The position numbers and the translations under genes were made by a program. A DNA stretch of 64,000 nt from assembly GCF_022458985.1 (NCBI RefSeq), contig NC_061771.1:16546001-16610000 (forward strand), written 5' to 3'. This DNA is from Mugil cephalus (lineage: Eukaryota > Chordata > Actinopteri > Mugiliformes > Mugilidae). Shown piece by piece: positions 26,166 to 37,600 of this stretch (the stretch's first letter is position 1; each line of letters begins with the position of its first letter). Under the pieces are notes generated by a model. The model saw only the letters and a program-made list of their open reading frames with translations. It ran no database searches and was not told where the DNA came from.

Positions 26166-27742
26166 GTATGTATTAATTAGCACTAGAAACATACGCTACA
26201 GTAAAAGGTGGCAGCTGCCTTACCTTGCATAGATCATAAATTGCATTACATGTTTGACTCAGTGGTGCAGAAGTGGTGTATAAATAATTAAGCCTTGGCA
26301 CTGGTCTCAGAGGTTACAGGTCATTTTGCTCAGTAAGCTGTACGGTAAAATAAATCATTAGAGTATGTTTACTAACGGAGTTAATGAGTAAAGTGAGATT
26401 TCATCACAGGACTCCTCAATAATACGGGGGCCTTAATAACCTCAAAAAGCCCGCAAGCTTTGAGAGATTTGTTCTAAGGAGATCACCAAAATATTTTCAA
26501 ACAAATCTTATAAAGATGTGAAATAAAAGTGATAACAGACATGTGAAAATCCCACAAACTCAGACAGCCTTGATTACGTTTTGGTGGTTTCCTGCCCTTT
26601 GTGGCCTCAAAAACAGGATACAAAACAGGGGTGGGGGGGGGGGAGCAACTCTTCATTCACTGGTTGACTCAGCTCAGGCGAAAACGGGGTTTCAGGTGAT
26701 TGTTTACACACTTTCCTTTCTGCTTGGTTGTAGAGTCGACGGGCTGCTCGCTTGCAGGAGCAAACCGTCCACACCAGTTCGCTGTTGCAGATGTACGGAC
26801 AGAGATGAGTGATGAACCTTTACAGTTCGACCGCTTTCCCCACTTTGGTTTCCCCCTTTGGGTTTGATACATGAGTAGAATGCACTGTAGGTGGGTGGGG
26901 GGTGACATGACATTGATGCCCTTCCCTGACCTTTAATCATTCCAGTTGGTCTTATTAGTGCCAGTCTGCAGTGTTAGTTAACACACGCTCTGGAGGCACA
27001 AGTGCATATTAAAACTTAGCAGTATCTAACGAAAAAACCTAACGAGACTAACAGGACTAACACTGGACTCCACATTCATGTGTTAGATGGATTTCCTTAC
27101 AGTATAACTCTTGTGCTGTGTTTATTAATAAAATAATACTAGTAATACTGTATTCATCCACCCTGCTGTGTTGACATGTACCAGCAACATGGTGTACCAG
27201 TCAATCTGTTCCACTTCTTAGTTCCTCAATCACATCCCCATTTTCTTTACATGAAGCCGTTCAGTTCTTCCTTTAAAGAAAAACGGAAGAAAAACTGTGT
27301 TCTTTTGTTTTTTTTTGTATTTATGGACTTAGTTGAGACTGATAAACATGAACATGAAGGCCTCGTGTTTTAAAAACAAGACACGTTGGTTTATTCTCCT
27401 CTTGAAATAATAAATATGCTAATTGGCAATCACGACGTACAAAAGTTAACATGCCATGACATCTAAAGAGCAGCGTAACTATCTACAAACAGAGTCGACA
27501 CAAAACTTAAATAAACACCTTTCAACCCAAATCAGCGATTCAGAAGGGTCCATTTTTGAAGTTTCCTGGGAAGCTACAGATAAACAGAAGCAGCCTTTTT
27601 AAAGAAATGTTAATAATACATTATACAAAATGAAAGAATAAATGAGTCAGCAAATGAGTCAATAAATCGACTCAGAAACTGTTTCAAGAACAGACATCAG
27701 TCACTGATAAGTCTGTCCCACACCTGACCAATTTTCAACCTA

Positions 27743-28110
27743 CCCTCACTTGCCAGTTCATTAGGTACATTGTTCAAATGTACTTCATTTCAGTTCTGCA
27801 TTAAATCTATAACTTTATACATGTTATAATGTTCAGTTCTACGTAGAAACAGCGCTGGAGTGCGTTTTGATGTGTTGCGCTTATTAAGCAAGACCCGCTG
27901 AATGAAATGGGGCTGTCAAAATAATAGAAAACCTGTTTGTACAACTCAGTACAATGGCCCTACAAACCACAGCCTTCAAAATGAAAACACAGTTAAATCA
28001 ACAGCTCCCTGTTATTTTAAGCAAATGCTGAATTCCATCACCTACTGTATGAAGCAAACATACAGAGTTGTTATGGTAGAATGCATTCTTAATGAACTGG
28101 CAAGTGAGTG
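27743..28110. mobile_element. TA-flanked MITE with CTCACTTGCCAGTTCATTA ends, full-length copy
   Basis: The left end contains CTCACTTGCCAGTTCATTA and the right end contains its inverted form TTAATGAACTGGCAAGTGAG. TA dinucleotides at 27741-27742 and 28111-28112 border it. It is about 368 bp and non-coding. Diverged relatives lie at 48750-48990 and, inverted, at 59330-59513. Confidence 0.8.
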
Positions 28111-28536
28111 TATGTCCCCTCTTTAAAAAGGGACTTTTGCACAGTGGAGTTTCTGCCACTGTTCAGTGGAACTGGCCTTTATAGTCTCACAGGGAAACAT
28201 TTAAGTTGTCCCAAATGATATTTCCCAACTCAACAGGATTCTCTGAAAGAATTTCCCTGAACTATGTGGAACTTTGCTGGATATGACTGATATGATCTCA
28301 TGTCTCATAACAAACCGTCACGCACCACCACGGGCGCTCTAGTGCCCTCCCTTGGACAAATTCAAAACTACAGATCCTCGTGTCGTGCTCATGTTGGTCA
28401 CACCCACGTTGATCGCTGGATTGTCACTCCAGAAACTGGGTTGCTGTTACAGCCTCCACCCGTCTGGGAAGCGTTCCCGCAGCAGTTTGGACGGTGGCAG
28501 GTATGTGCTCTGAGCTATTTGGAGAAGCTCCGTCAG

Positions 28537-28542
28537 TTTATT
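28537..28542 (-). terminator. AATAAA poly(A) signal overlapping the stop codon of the AIMP1-like gene
   Basis: On the minus strand the last codons ATC AAA TAA followed by AC create AATAAA over the stop codon. If used, the 3' UTR would be only about 20-30 nt. Use is not proven, and a signal further downstream may be used instead. Confidence 0.35.
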
Positions 28543-30461
28543 TGATTTCAGTGTCACTCATGGTTTGGGCTTTGCACACTCCTTTTCCAAACACTTCAAA
28601 GGCAGCTCCCCTGTAGGTTGCGACTCCTCGGCTGTCTGTGCGGAGGTCGGGCTGAACCTGCTCCCACACCTTCTTTTTGGGGTTCAGCTCTTTGTCTGGT
28701 TCACCTGTCAGTCAGAAAGTCAGTTTGAGAATCATCTCTGTAGCTTAACAAGCCTCATCATATCACATGCAGGTTTGTGATTGCGGGACTTTTCCTGTAT
28801 TGTGTTATATCCTCGCAAAGCTCCTCGCACATCAAAACCGTGAGCAGGATTACACTGCTGTTATAACCTTCTACAAACCCCTTCCATGAGATTATGGAAA
28901 CTGGTTACAGGGATTGGCTCCCTTTCAGTCCCGAGAGGTCAGTGAGGTTTTGTAGATAAGGCCTGCTCAGCGCGCAGTCGAATGCCTGATGAACGGCAGC
29001 GCTGCGAGCAGAGGCACGTTGACTGGTTGAGCGTGTACAAACCTCTTTTTCGATGGAGAATGTTTATCACGGTTAAGATAGCGATTTGCTTTAGGATGCA
29101 AAGAAGTCAGATGGTGATACCTGGAATTCCCTGGAGAGTAACTCTGTCCCCTGGTACTGCTCCGCTTGGAGGTTCAAGGATTTCCACCTTGTCTGCTGAG
29201 CTGGCGCACAGGAGCACAGCCTGGTTCTCCACTCCCCCCGTCTTAACTGGCTCCAGGTTACACAGCAAGACCACCATGCGATTTTGCATCTGCAAGAGGG
29301 TGAGGAGATTAAATAGACTTTAAGATTTTTTTTTTCAGGTTTTACAGCTTTTAGTGCAATGTTGTGCAAAGATGATTTCAGCCGGGACAAAAATTAAAAC
29401 ATTAACCTACACGTCTATAACACTGTATCTTGATAAGTGTCTAAATGATAAAGATTTGGTTGATTCTGGCTAAAATGCACATCTCATGTCTGTATATAAA
29501 TGCTTGTATATCTCGTGTAAATTCTTCTTCTTTACTACCTCATTCTTATTCTTCTTTTATTTTAAGATTATTTTATTTCATTTTATTTTTATTCCTATGG
29601 TCTGGTTCATACATGTTCTTTCTCATCTTGGGACTGTTGGACGAAACAATTTCCCTGCTGTGATCAATAAAGTGATCTTGTCGGTAGACTGTTTGTTTCC
29701 ACGATGAACCCCCTCAGTCTTATTAATAACACATTTCTGATGGACAGAACAACTAAAATCAGTGAATGGCCCTGAAAAGGTCCCCTGACTTGGAGGAGCG
29801 TGGAGACTGTCGTGCCAGCACATCAATGCTTCAGACTTATAAGTGACCCAAAGCTTTTCATTTAAAGCACTTCATATCCATCCACTTTAAACTGGCAAAT
29901 AAATAAAGACAGAGACACCATGCAGTATAGTATACATAAATGATTGTCCGTCTAATGGAATCACCTCTAAAGCTAATACAAAAATTACCTTTCTACTTTA
30001 CAACACCATCTTAACTGAAAGCTCCTGTAAACCCGATTATTGGCTCTAATCTACTTAAATCTGATGAGACGTTCAGTGACCTTCATAAGCACCAAACTGG
30101 CAGGAAAAACACTGTTAGTTTGAAGCAGCAAAGAAGCACATTATTCATTCATCTGAAACAGAATAGATCTGAAGGGACAGTATAATTATATTTCAAGTAA
30201 AAGTCCAGAAATCCGTACTCAGTTGATACAGGAGCATAATGCCATAGTGTACCTGGTCCACAGGTATGTGCGTGGCCAGTTCGCTGACCACTGTCCTCGG
30301 TGAAGCCTCTCCCACATCAACCTGCTCCACGTACAGGCCATCCGTGTCTGGAGGCTGCAGAACTGAAATTATACGTCCAACGCGCAGGTCCAGACGAGAA
30401 ACGTCCGCTTTGGCGTCGTCTTGGCTGCACGAGTCCTGCTTCTTTGACACTTTTTGCCCTC
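28538..30461 (-). CDS. AIMP1/EMAPII-type tRNA-binding domain, three C-terminal exons
   Basis: Exons in transcript order: 30253-30461, 29121-29289, 28538-28704, with GT-AG junctions and continuous phase (1, 0, 1). They encode about 181 aa closely resembling the C-terminal half of AIMP1 (p43). AIMP1 is a scaffold of the multi-tRNA-synthetase complex whose C-terminus is the EMAPII OB-fold domain. Diagnostic stretches are VSRLDLRVGRIIS, YVEQVDVGEASPRTVVS, MVVLLCNLEPVK, EPDKELNPKKKVWEQ and FGKGVCKAQTMS. These match AIMP1 better than the tyrosyl-tRNA synthetase C-domain. The usual AIMP1 N-terminal coiled-coil exons were not found upstream in this window. The only same-strand candidate 5' exon is the Tc1 helix-turn-helix ORF at 31214-31586, whose donor phase (1) fits the acceptor at 30461. 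The gene is therefore either a diverged aimp1 paralog with an unrecognised 5' end or a fusion with transposase sequence. Confidence 0.85.
28705..29120. other. AIMP1-like last intron, nothing recognised
   Basis: 416 bp intron with ordinary GT and AG ends on the minus strand. No repeat or other gene was recognised. Confidence 0.6.
29290..30252. other. AIMP1-like middle intron, nothing recognised
   Basis: 963 bp AT-rich intron. It contains a T-rich tract at about 29560-29600 but no coding or RNA signal. Confidence 0.6.
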
Positions 30462-31160
30462 CTGGCAATAGAAGAAAGATGAACACGAGTTAATAATAAA
30501 TCATTTTTGGCAAAAAAAAAAAAAAACAAAAAAAAACAACCAACAGCATTAAACAACAGATGTTGCAGATGTTTTTGCACAGAGGAACAGAGGACATAAA
30601 GATAAATAAAAACCTTAAATAAGTGCAAAAATGCATAATGCTCTGTGAATTATATAAATTTGCCATAATGCACATCAGGATATAAAGGATAAAGAGATAC
30701 TGTAAGATCTTGCACATGGTGTAGAGGTTAATTTTGCTAATTGTTTAATAAAAACACACATATATGTGCGTGTATGTAACACGTATATTTTAAAAATACT
30801 AAGATACGTTTTTCAGTGGGAATCATTAAATGCTGACAGACTGACATTATAGCAGCATAGTGGTGATAGGGGCCAAAGAACATTTGACTTGATGGGGCCC
30901 CACAAAAGCTATTTATTTACTGTTATCACGTGGAGCAAAAATGAAACTTATTCACTATGAAAGTAAGAGTGTATGGTGTGATTTGAATTAGCTTAAATAT
31001 GAGCAAACAGGTAAACATCACCGATGCTCTTGCAGCTGAATGGATCAAATTATCGCAGCCAGGGGACGAAATCCCGTGAGCAACTCGTCTAAAGGCGACT
31101 GCTCAGCTACCACGTGTTAGAATAATGCAGGTGTAAAATTTGTGCATGGTCAAAGGCACC

Positions 31161-31586
31161 CTACGCCCATTTGTGGCCGTTTAACCTCTGGCTCCCGGAC
31201 CTCCGGGACGCACCTTTAGGCTTGCTGTACGAGGACACCCGACCGCGGAAACCCATCTCATGGAGCTCCCTGCGGACAGTGGTGGAGCTCACGCTGGCCC
31301 CGGAGGCGGTCTGAAACTCGCTGGTCAGAGCCTGTATGGAGGGCAAACACTTCCCCAGCGCCACCCTCTCCAGCACCTGGCGGTCCTCCTCCTTCAGCTT
31401 GTGCGGTCGGCCGCTCCGGGGCAGAGCCGTCGTTATTCCTCCACGTTTCCACTTCAGAATCACGGCGCTCACAGTGGAGCGAGGGAGGTTCAAGAGGGCG
31501 GAAATCTCGCGGACTGACTTTTTGCACAGGTGACATCCCACGACGGTGCCACGCTGAAAGTCACTGAGCTCCTCGCTGCGCCCCAT
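31161..31586 (-). CDS. Tc1-type transposase N-terminal DNA-binding ORF, possible exapted exon
   Basis: Intact 141-codon ORF starting MGRSEELSDFQRGTVVGCHL. It resembles the N-terminal half of a fish Tc1 transposase. First helix-turn-helix lies at about residues 10-50 (REISALLNLPRSTVSAVI), a GRPR-like linker at 57-63 (RSGRPHK), and a second helix-turn-helix at about 66-115 (VSSTTVRRELHEMGFRGR). The catalytic DDE half is absent. Base composition is strikingly GC- and CpG-rich compared with the flanks and with the Tc1 copy at 31942. After K124 there is a splice donor AAAG|GTGCGT (exon end 31214) in phase 1. That phase is compatible with the AIMP1-like acceptor at 30461. Joining 31214-31586 to those three exons gives 918 nt with no internal stop, or 305 aa. 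A TATA-like box lies 116 bp upstream of the ATG. Alternatively it is a truncated element whose frame survives by chance. Confidence 0.55.
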   Translation of the reverse strand: MGRSEELSDFQRGTVVGCHLCKKSVREISALLNLPRSTVSAVILKWKRGGITTALPRSGRPHKLKEEDRQVLERVALGKCLPSIQALTSEFQTASGASVSSTTVRRELHEMGFRGRVSSYSKPKGASRRSGSQRLNGHKWA

Positions 31587-31701
31587 TCTCTCAGCGGCGT
31601 TTGGAGAGAGCTTCAGCTTTGATTTCTCACCTCAACCCCCTCCTCCCACCAGCCTCCTCCATGGACCTAGTCCCCGCTCTCCTTCTTCTATGGTTTGTGG
31701 C

Positions 31702-31709
31702 TTTAAATA
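31702..31709 (-). promoter_or_regulatory. TATA-like box upstream of the Tc1-HTH ORF
   Basis: TATTTAAA on the minus strand lies 116 bp before the ATG at 31586, a plausible core-promoter distance. A short upstream ORF of 11 codons (starts near 31663, MEEAGGRRGLR) lies in the putative leader. The function is inferred. Confidence 0.35.
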
Positions 31710-31770
31710 CTAGTTCAAATGCTAACTTGTACTTTACCGCCGCTCTCAGGTTGAACGGCGAACAACAACC

Positions 31771-31811
31771 ACAATTCGCAGCTGCTTGTATAACACACAG
31801 TTGCGAATTGT
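31771..31811. repeat. Short perfect inverted repeat (ACAATTCGCA / TGCGAATTGT)
   Basis: Left arm 31771-31780 and right arm 31802-31811 are exact reverse complements. Extending four more bases inward gives one mismatch. It could fold into a small hairpin or be a remnant of an element end. It lies between the HTH ORF and the CA microsatellite. Confidence 0.5.
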
Positions 31812-31876
31812 AACGTAAAAATAAATGTATAAACCCTTAAACAAGTTTTTTTTTTTTCAGTACAACATTTGTACCT

Positions 31877-31878
<2 letters not shown>

Positions 31879-31937
<59 letters not shown>
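31879..31937. repeat. AC/CA dinucleotide microsatellite
   Basis: An uninterrupted run of about 29 AC units ends a few bases before the left end of the Tc1 transposon. Confidence 0.95.
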
Positions 31938-33549
<1,612 letters not shown>

Positions 33550-33789
33550 TATATATACACAAAGTACACTACAAAGTACTAAAAGTTTTTACTACTGGCT
33601 GCAGGTACAACAATACATTTCATTGTGCATTGTACTTTGTATAACTGGTGTGATGACACTTCATGAGATTTACAGCTCATTCCACCTTTCAGTGGAAACA
33701 TGTACAAAGCACAATTCTACTATATCCATATTTCAGAAATATCAGTAAAAAAAAAATGTAATGGAAATGCACATTTGTCGCATCTCCAG
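33550..33789. other. Spacer between Tc1 element and coiled-coil exon
   Basis: 240 bp of AT-rich sequence. It ends in a possible splice acceptor, TCGCATCTCCAG, at 33789. No exon was recognised. Confidence 0.4.
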
Positions 33790-34354
33790 ATGTGCCTGCC
33801 ACATCTCCAGCCCAAGGAAACAAGGCAAAAGAAGAGATGGCTCTTCTTCATCAGGAGCTCAGCAAGAAGACGGAGATGCATGAAAATGTTTCTCTGCAGA
33901 GTGAACAGCTAGAAGAGACTCTCCAGACAGAAAAGAGAAAAAGGAAGGAAGCAGAGATCTGTCTTCAACAACAAGCAGAGGAGACCACTAAAGTTAAAGC
34001 TGCACTGACTCTCATGCAGACTCAGATGGACGAGCAACAACGCCAGTGGGAGGAGGAGAAACTCCACTACCTTTCTGAGAACATAGTGATGACAGCAACT
34101 ATAACGGCTGCAGCTACCAAGACGAAGGAGGACCTGGAAAACCAGAAAAGACAGAGGGACCAGGAAAAGGCCGACATCCAGCAGCGTATACAATCAACGA
34201 ACAAGGCCATCAAGAAGACGGTGGAGGAGAAAACTATAGAAAAGTGTTAATGGACAGACAGCAGCATCTAGAACAGCAGATTGAGGAGGGACCGAAAAAA
34301 GTGAGGAAGAAATCTCTGAAGGAACAATTCCTCAACTTTTTCAGAAGAACTTGA
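33790..34354 (+). pseudogene. Orphan coiled-coil terminal exon with one frameshift
   Basis: After an acceptor-like CATCTCCAG, a frame encodes about 152 aa of charged heptad-like sequence rich in E, K and Q (for example EEMALLHQELSKKTEMHEN and LQQQAEETTKVKAALTLMQ). It stops at 34248-34250. Around 34200-34240 a one-base shift opens a second frame continuing NYRKVLMDRQQHLEQQIEE and ending KEQFLNFFRRT before TGA at 34352-34354. The continuation has the same coiled-coil character, so a single-base deletion or a read error is likely. AATAAA follows at 34644. No upstream exons were found, and the Tc1 element lies 240 bp upstream. I do not recognise the family. It could be the 3' exon of a decayed gene or a live gene with an assembly error. 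Confidence 0.5.
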
Positions 34355-34643
34355 GAGACCCAGCCTCAGTCTAGTCTGACCTCTGTCATAACCACAAGCC
34401 TATCACCCCCTCCTCCTCCAACCCCTCCTCCTGCTGCTGTGTTTCAGTTGATGTATGAATATGTAGAATTGTAAGTCTCACATCAGCTGAGTTTAACATT
34501 TGGGATGTTTTATTTTGAAAGTCTAACCTTCTTCATTCTTTACTTAATTACAGCAATCTCTGTACTACATTCGGTGCTTACCTGTTGGGAAATTTTGTCT
34601 TGTTATTAATAGCAAGGTTATTGTTGAGTTTCTGCAGGCGTTT

Positions 34644-34649
34644 AATAAA
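34644..34649 (+). terminator. AATAAA poly(A) signal after the coiled-coil exon
   Basis: A canonical hexamer lies 290 bp after the predicted stop, with a GT/T-rich stretch (CTTTGTGTCTTTTTGTTT) right after it, as expected for a cleavage site. Confidence 0.55.
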
Positions 34650-37600
34650 TCTTTGTGTCTTTTTGTTTAAACGTTTTAATCACTTGCCTTAACACCTTAA
34701 GTCTCAAATCCCTTTTTAAAGGAAAACAAAAATTATTAACCTACATAGTTCAGCTATAATCATAGTGTTACAATTGCTCACTGTGAAAGGAAACTTCATA
34801 ATGAAATAAGGATTAACATGTGAAGTGTGTGCAAAGGCAAAAACACAAGAAACTTAAAGTATAAACAAGTATAAAAAGGAATGAGTAGTAAGTTATATAA
34901 TTTATTATAATCTGCTTCATTCGTCTGATGTTTTATTGCTTTTTGTCATCTGAGGTTCTCTGTAATTTGTTGGCCAATCACCCATGTCATTTCTGGGTGT
35001 AACAAAGATTTTCAAGACTTTCAGTGTCAGATTAAACAAAATGTTCATTTTGCCCCAAATCAAACCAGATTGTTAAAGTCCACCGAATTCTACCACAACC
35101 CTTATCTTCCTTCTTCCTCAGTTATTACGCTACAGGTCAATGTCAAGGTTTTATGCTGCCACCTACTGGACTCTTCAGGCATGTGTAACAACGTGTCTTC
35201 ATGTTGTGTTTACTTGCTGTTTTATAGTTCGCCTTTGACAAGTTTTTACGAAGACATCCAAATAAAACCACTGTGTCGTCCCATACTTCCAACAATCATG
35301 TAACACCCCACAGTTCTATTTTCTACATCATTGGCATTTTAGAAATGTTTTTCTGCTAAACATTTCTAAAACAGAGAGGCTGTGCTCAGAATTATTCTAG
35401 CAGTTTCTTTACATTATCTTTTTCATAGTTTAGTGTACATTATTACATATATTGGCTGGACATAGAAGACTTGGTGTAACAATAAATACAATTTTATTTC
35501 TTGCTGGTAAAAATGATTAAAACAAACAATAATTACAAAAGTGAGTGTATGAGATTTGATTAACCCGTGCTTCTCCCGTGCATCATTATAGAGGTCTGCG
35601 TTAAATGTGCCACCTCACAAGTTTTTTTCCCCCTCCATTATGCAGTGCCTTTCTCCTCACAATTTTAAGATGTATTTTATGTATGAGGATGTGGCTGTTT
35701 CTTATATGTGCACTAGAATCCATGTATGTTTAAGCATGTTGTCTTTGCTTTGAAACCATGTTCTTCTCAACAATCTCAACAATCGGGGGGAGAAATCAAG
35801 ATCAGACTCTTAGATACTATATATAATTGCCAATGTTTTGATCTTCCATCACATCCTGAATATGATAAAACTCAAAACCACTCCCTTTGAAATAGTTTAC
35901 CGTGGACACAACCCTGCAATTTGTGCAATTTCCTCGCAGTCAGGAAATATCCCAAATTCTTTCCATTCAAAAGGGCCCTTAAATGTCCACAGGAACCATT
36001 GATACTAAGTGCTGACGGCTTGGATTTTACTCGCGGGTGCTGCTGATGTATGTGATGTTAACTTGTTAACAGCAGTGACAAAGTGCGTATTAAAAGGAGA
36101 AAGCCACATGTTCCCAATTTATGTGATGCTTTACTAGGTTACAGGGGGAAGAGTTTGTGCTGCTTCCCACCTGGGAAATCCTCACGGGACATGAAACCAC
36201 TTTTTGACATTTTGCCAGAGATGACTCTTGCATTATTGAAGGTCAGGATGATATTTTAGCCCACATGCAAAATGTTGCTCACTACAGCTTTTTCCTGGAC
36301 AGTGCAGGACGTCTTTATTTGGATTTTCCTCACTCCATCTCCGTTATTGATTAACGTTCCTTTGCATTCTGTCTGTAGTTTATATTCAGCGTATGTAAAA
36401 CAAACGGGTTCGTAAAAGTTCAAAACGCCTGATTCAAATTTATTGTACCACACAACCATAGACGTTCCTACACATGCATCGTGTGAAGTACAAAAAAAAG
36501 GACAGAGACGCTGCTATTCATATTGACTTTTATATCCCAAAATAGCACTGCTGTTATTTCTGTTGTGTATATATGTTTTACAATATATCGATACCCTCCA
36601 CCCCCACATACACATAGTACAGATACAAGATCACAACATAATGCAGTAAGCAACAGCTGACTCATGCGCCGCGTTCAACACCGTAGCTCCCTTTCTTTAA
36701 ATACAAGAAGGGACTCCTTCGGGTCAGGCTTTCCCAGTCACTGGAGGGTTAAAGTGCAATACAGACAAGCAGAAAACACACATGGAGATATAAGTAAAGG
36801 AAACAGAGAATACCTTCATTAACTATAACAAGGTTGGATGATAAGGCTTTGTTTCACAGGTCCATGATTTCAGAAAAGAAATCTACAGTTTCTACAATTC
36901 CCTCGAAGGAAGAACATAGTCGGAACTAATTCATGGGAAAATAGACACAATGCTCCACTTGTCTGTTTAATCAATGTAAATAACTGCAGTTTGCGTACTT
37001 TCACTTTGTTTAACCTGCAGAGAAATGTAAAAAAAAAGTACTCATTGTAGGTTTTCCTCATTAGGATGGATTGTCACAAATTACTACGCCTTTATCTGTA
37101 CAAGTTCTGCAACGTATGCAAGTACTCTTATTTCAGTTTTACTATTTAAATTTTATTCTACTTAGGTGCTATTCTGAACTGATTCATTTTTGTCAGTCCG
37201 TAAGCACCGTGCAACCCCATGACTAATAACATAAATGAATACAAACTAGATTAACAAACAACTTCCTTCAACAGAATTTACATGTTCCCATAAATTAGCA
37301 GAAACCCTGAAGGAAATGAAGACATTAAATAGCGTCGCGGTGAAATGTTTTCTCCATGAATTTGTTGAATGTTCTTACATGAAGGATTTTTTTTTTAATT
37401 CTAAGTGTTCAAATCCTATTGAGTCCTAAGAGAGAGCTGTTATTGTAACATTGTAAACGGACAAAACTGAGAGATTACACGTACACCTTAATCATACAAT
37501 GTGAACTGCCCCGAAAAAAAAATAATCCACCTTGTTTCATTCTGTTGCACAAAGATAATCCAGCAATGCATTGATGCCGACCAAACCAAATGGTCAGAAT

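Larger units (their letters stand above)
24901..28537. other. Intergenic region between tbc1d9 and the AIMP1-like gene
   Basis: No gene was recognised. It contains a known teleost repeat (25985-26165) and a MITE (27743-28110). It also contains the 3' flank of the AIMP1-like gene. A G-run lies at 26631-26642. Confidence 0.6.

Noticed and set aside
28538-30461. Assignment to the C-terminal domain of tyrosyl-tRNA synthetase
   Set aside because: The EPDKELNPKKKVWEQ and GKGVCKAQTMS stretches match AIMP1 rather than the synthetase ending, and no catalytic exons are present.
31601-31813. Plus-strand 70 codon ORF opposite the HTH leader
   Set aside because: Low-complexity, leucine-rich translation with no splice or promoter support.
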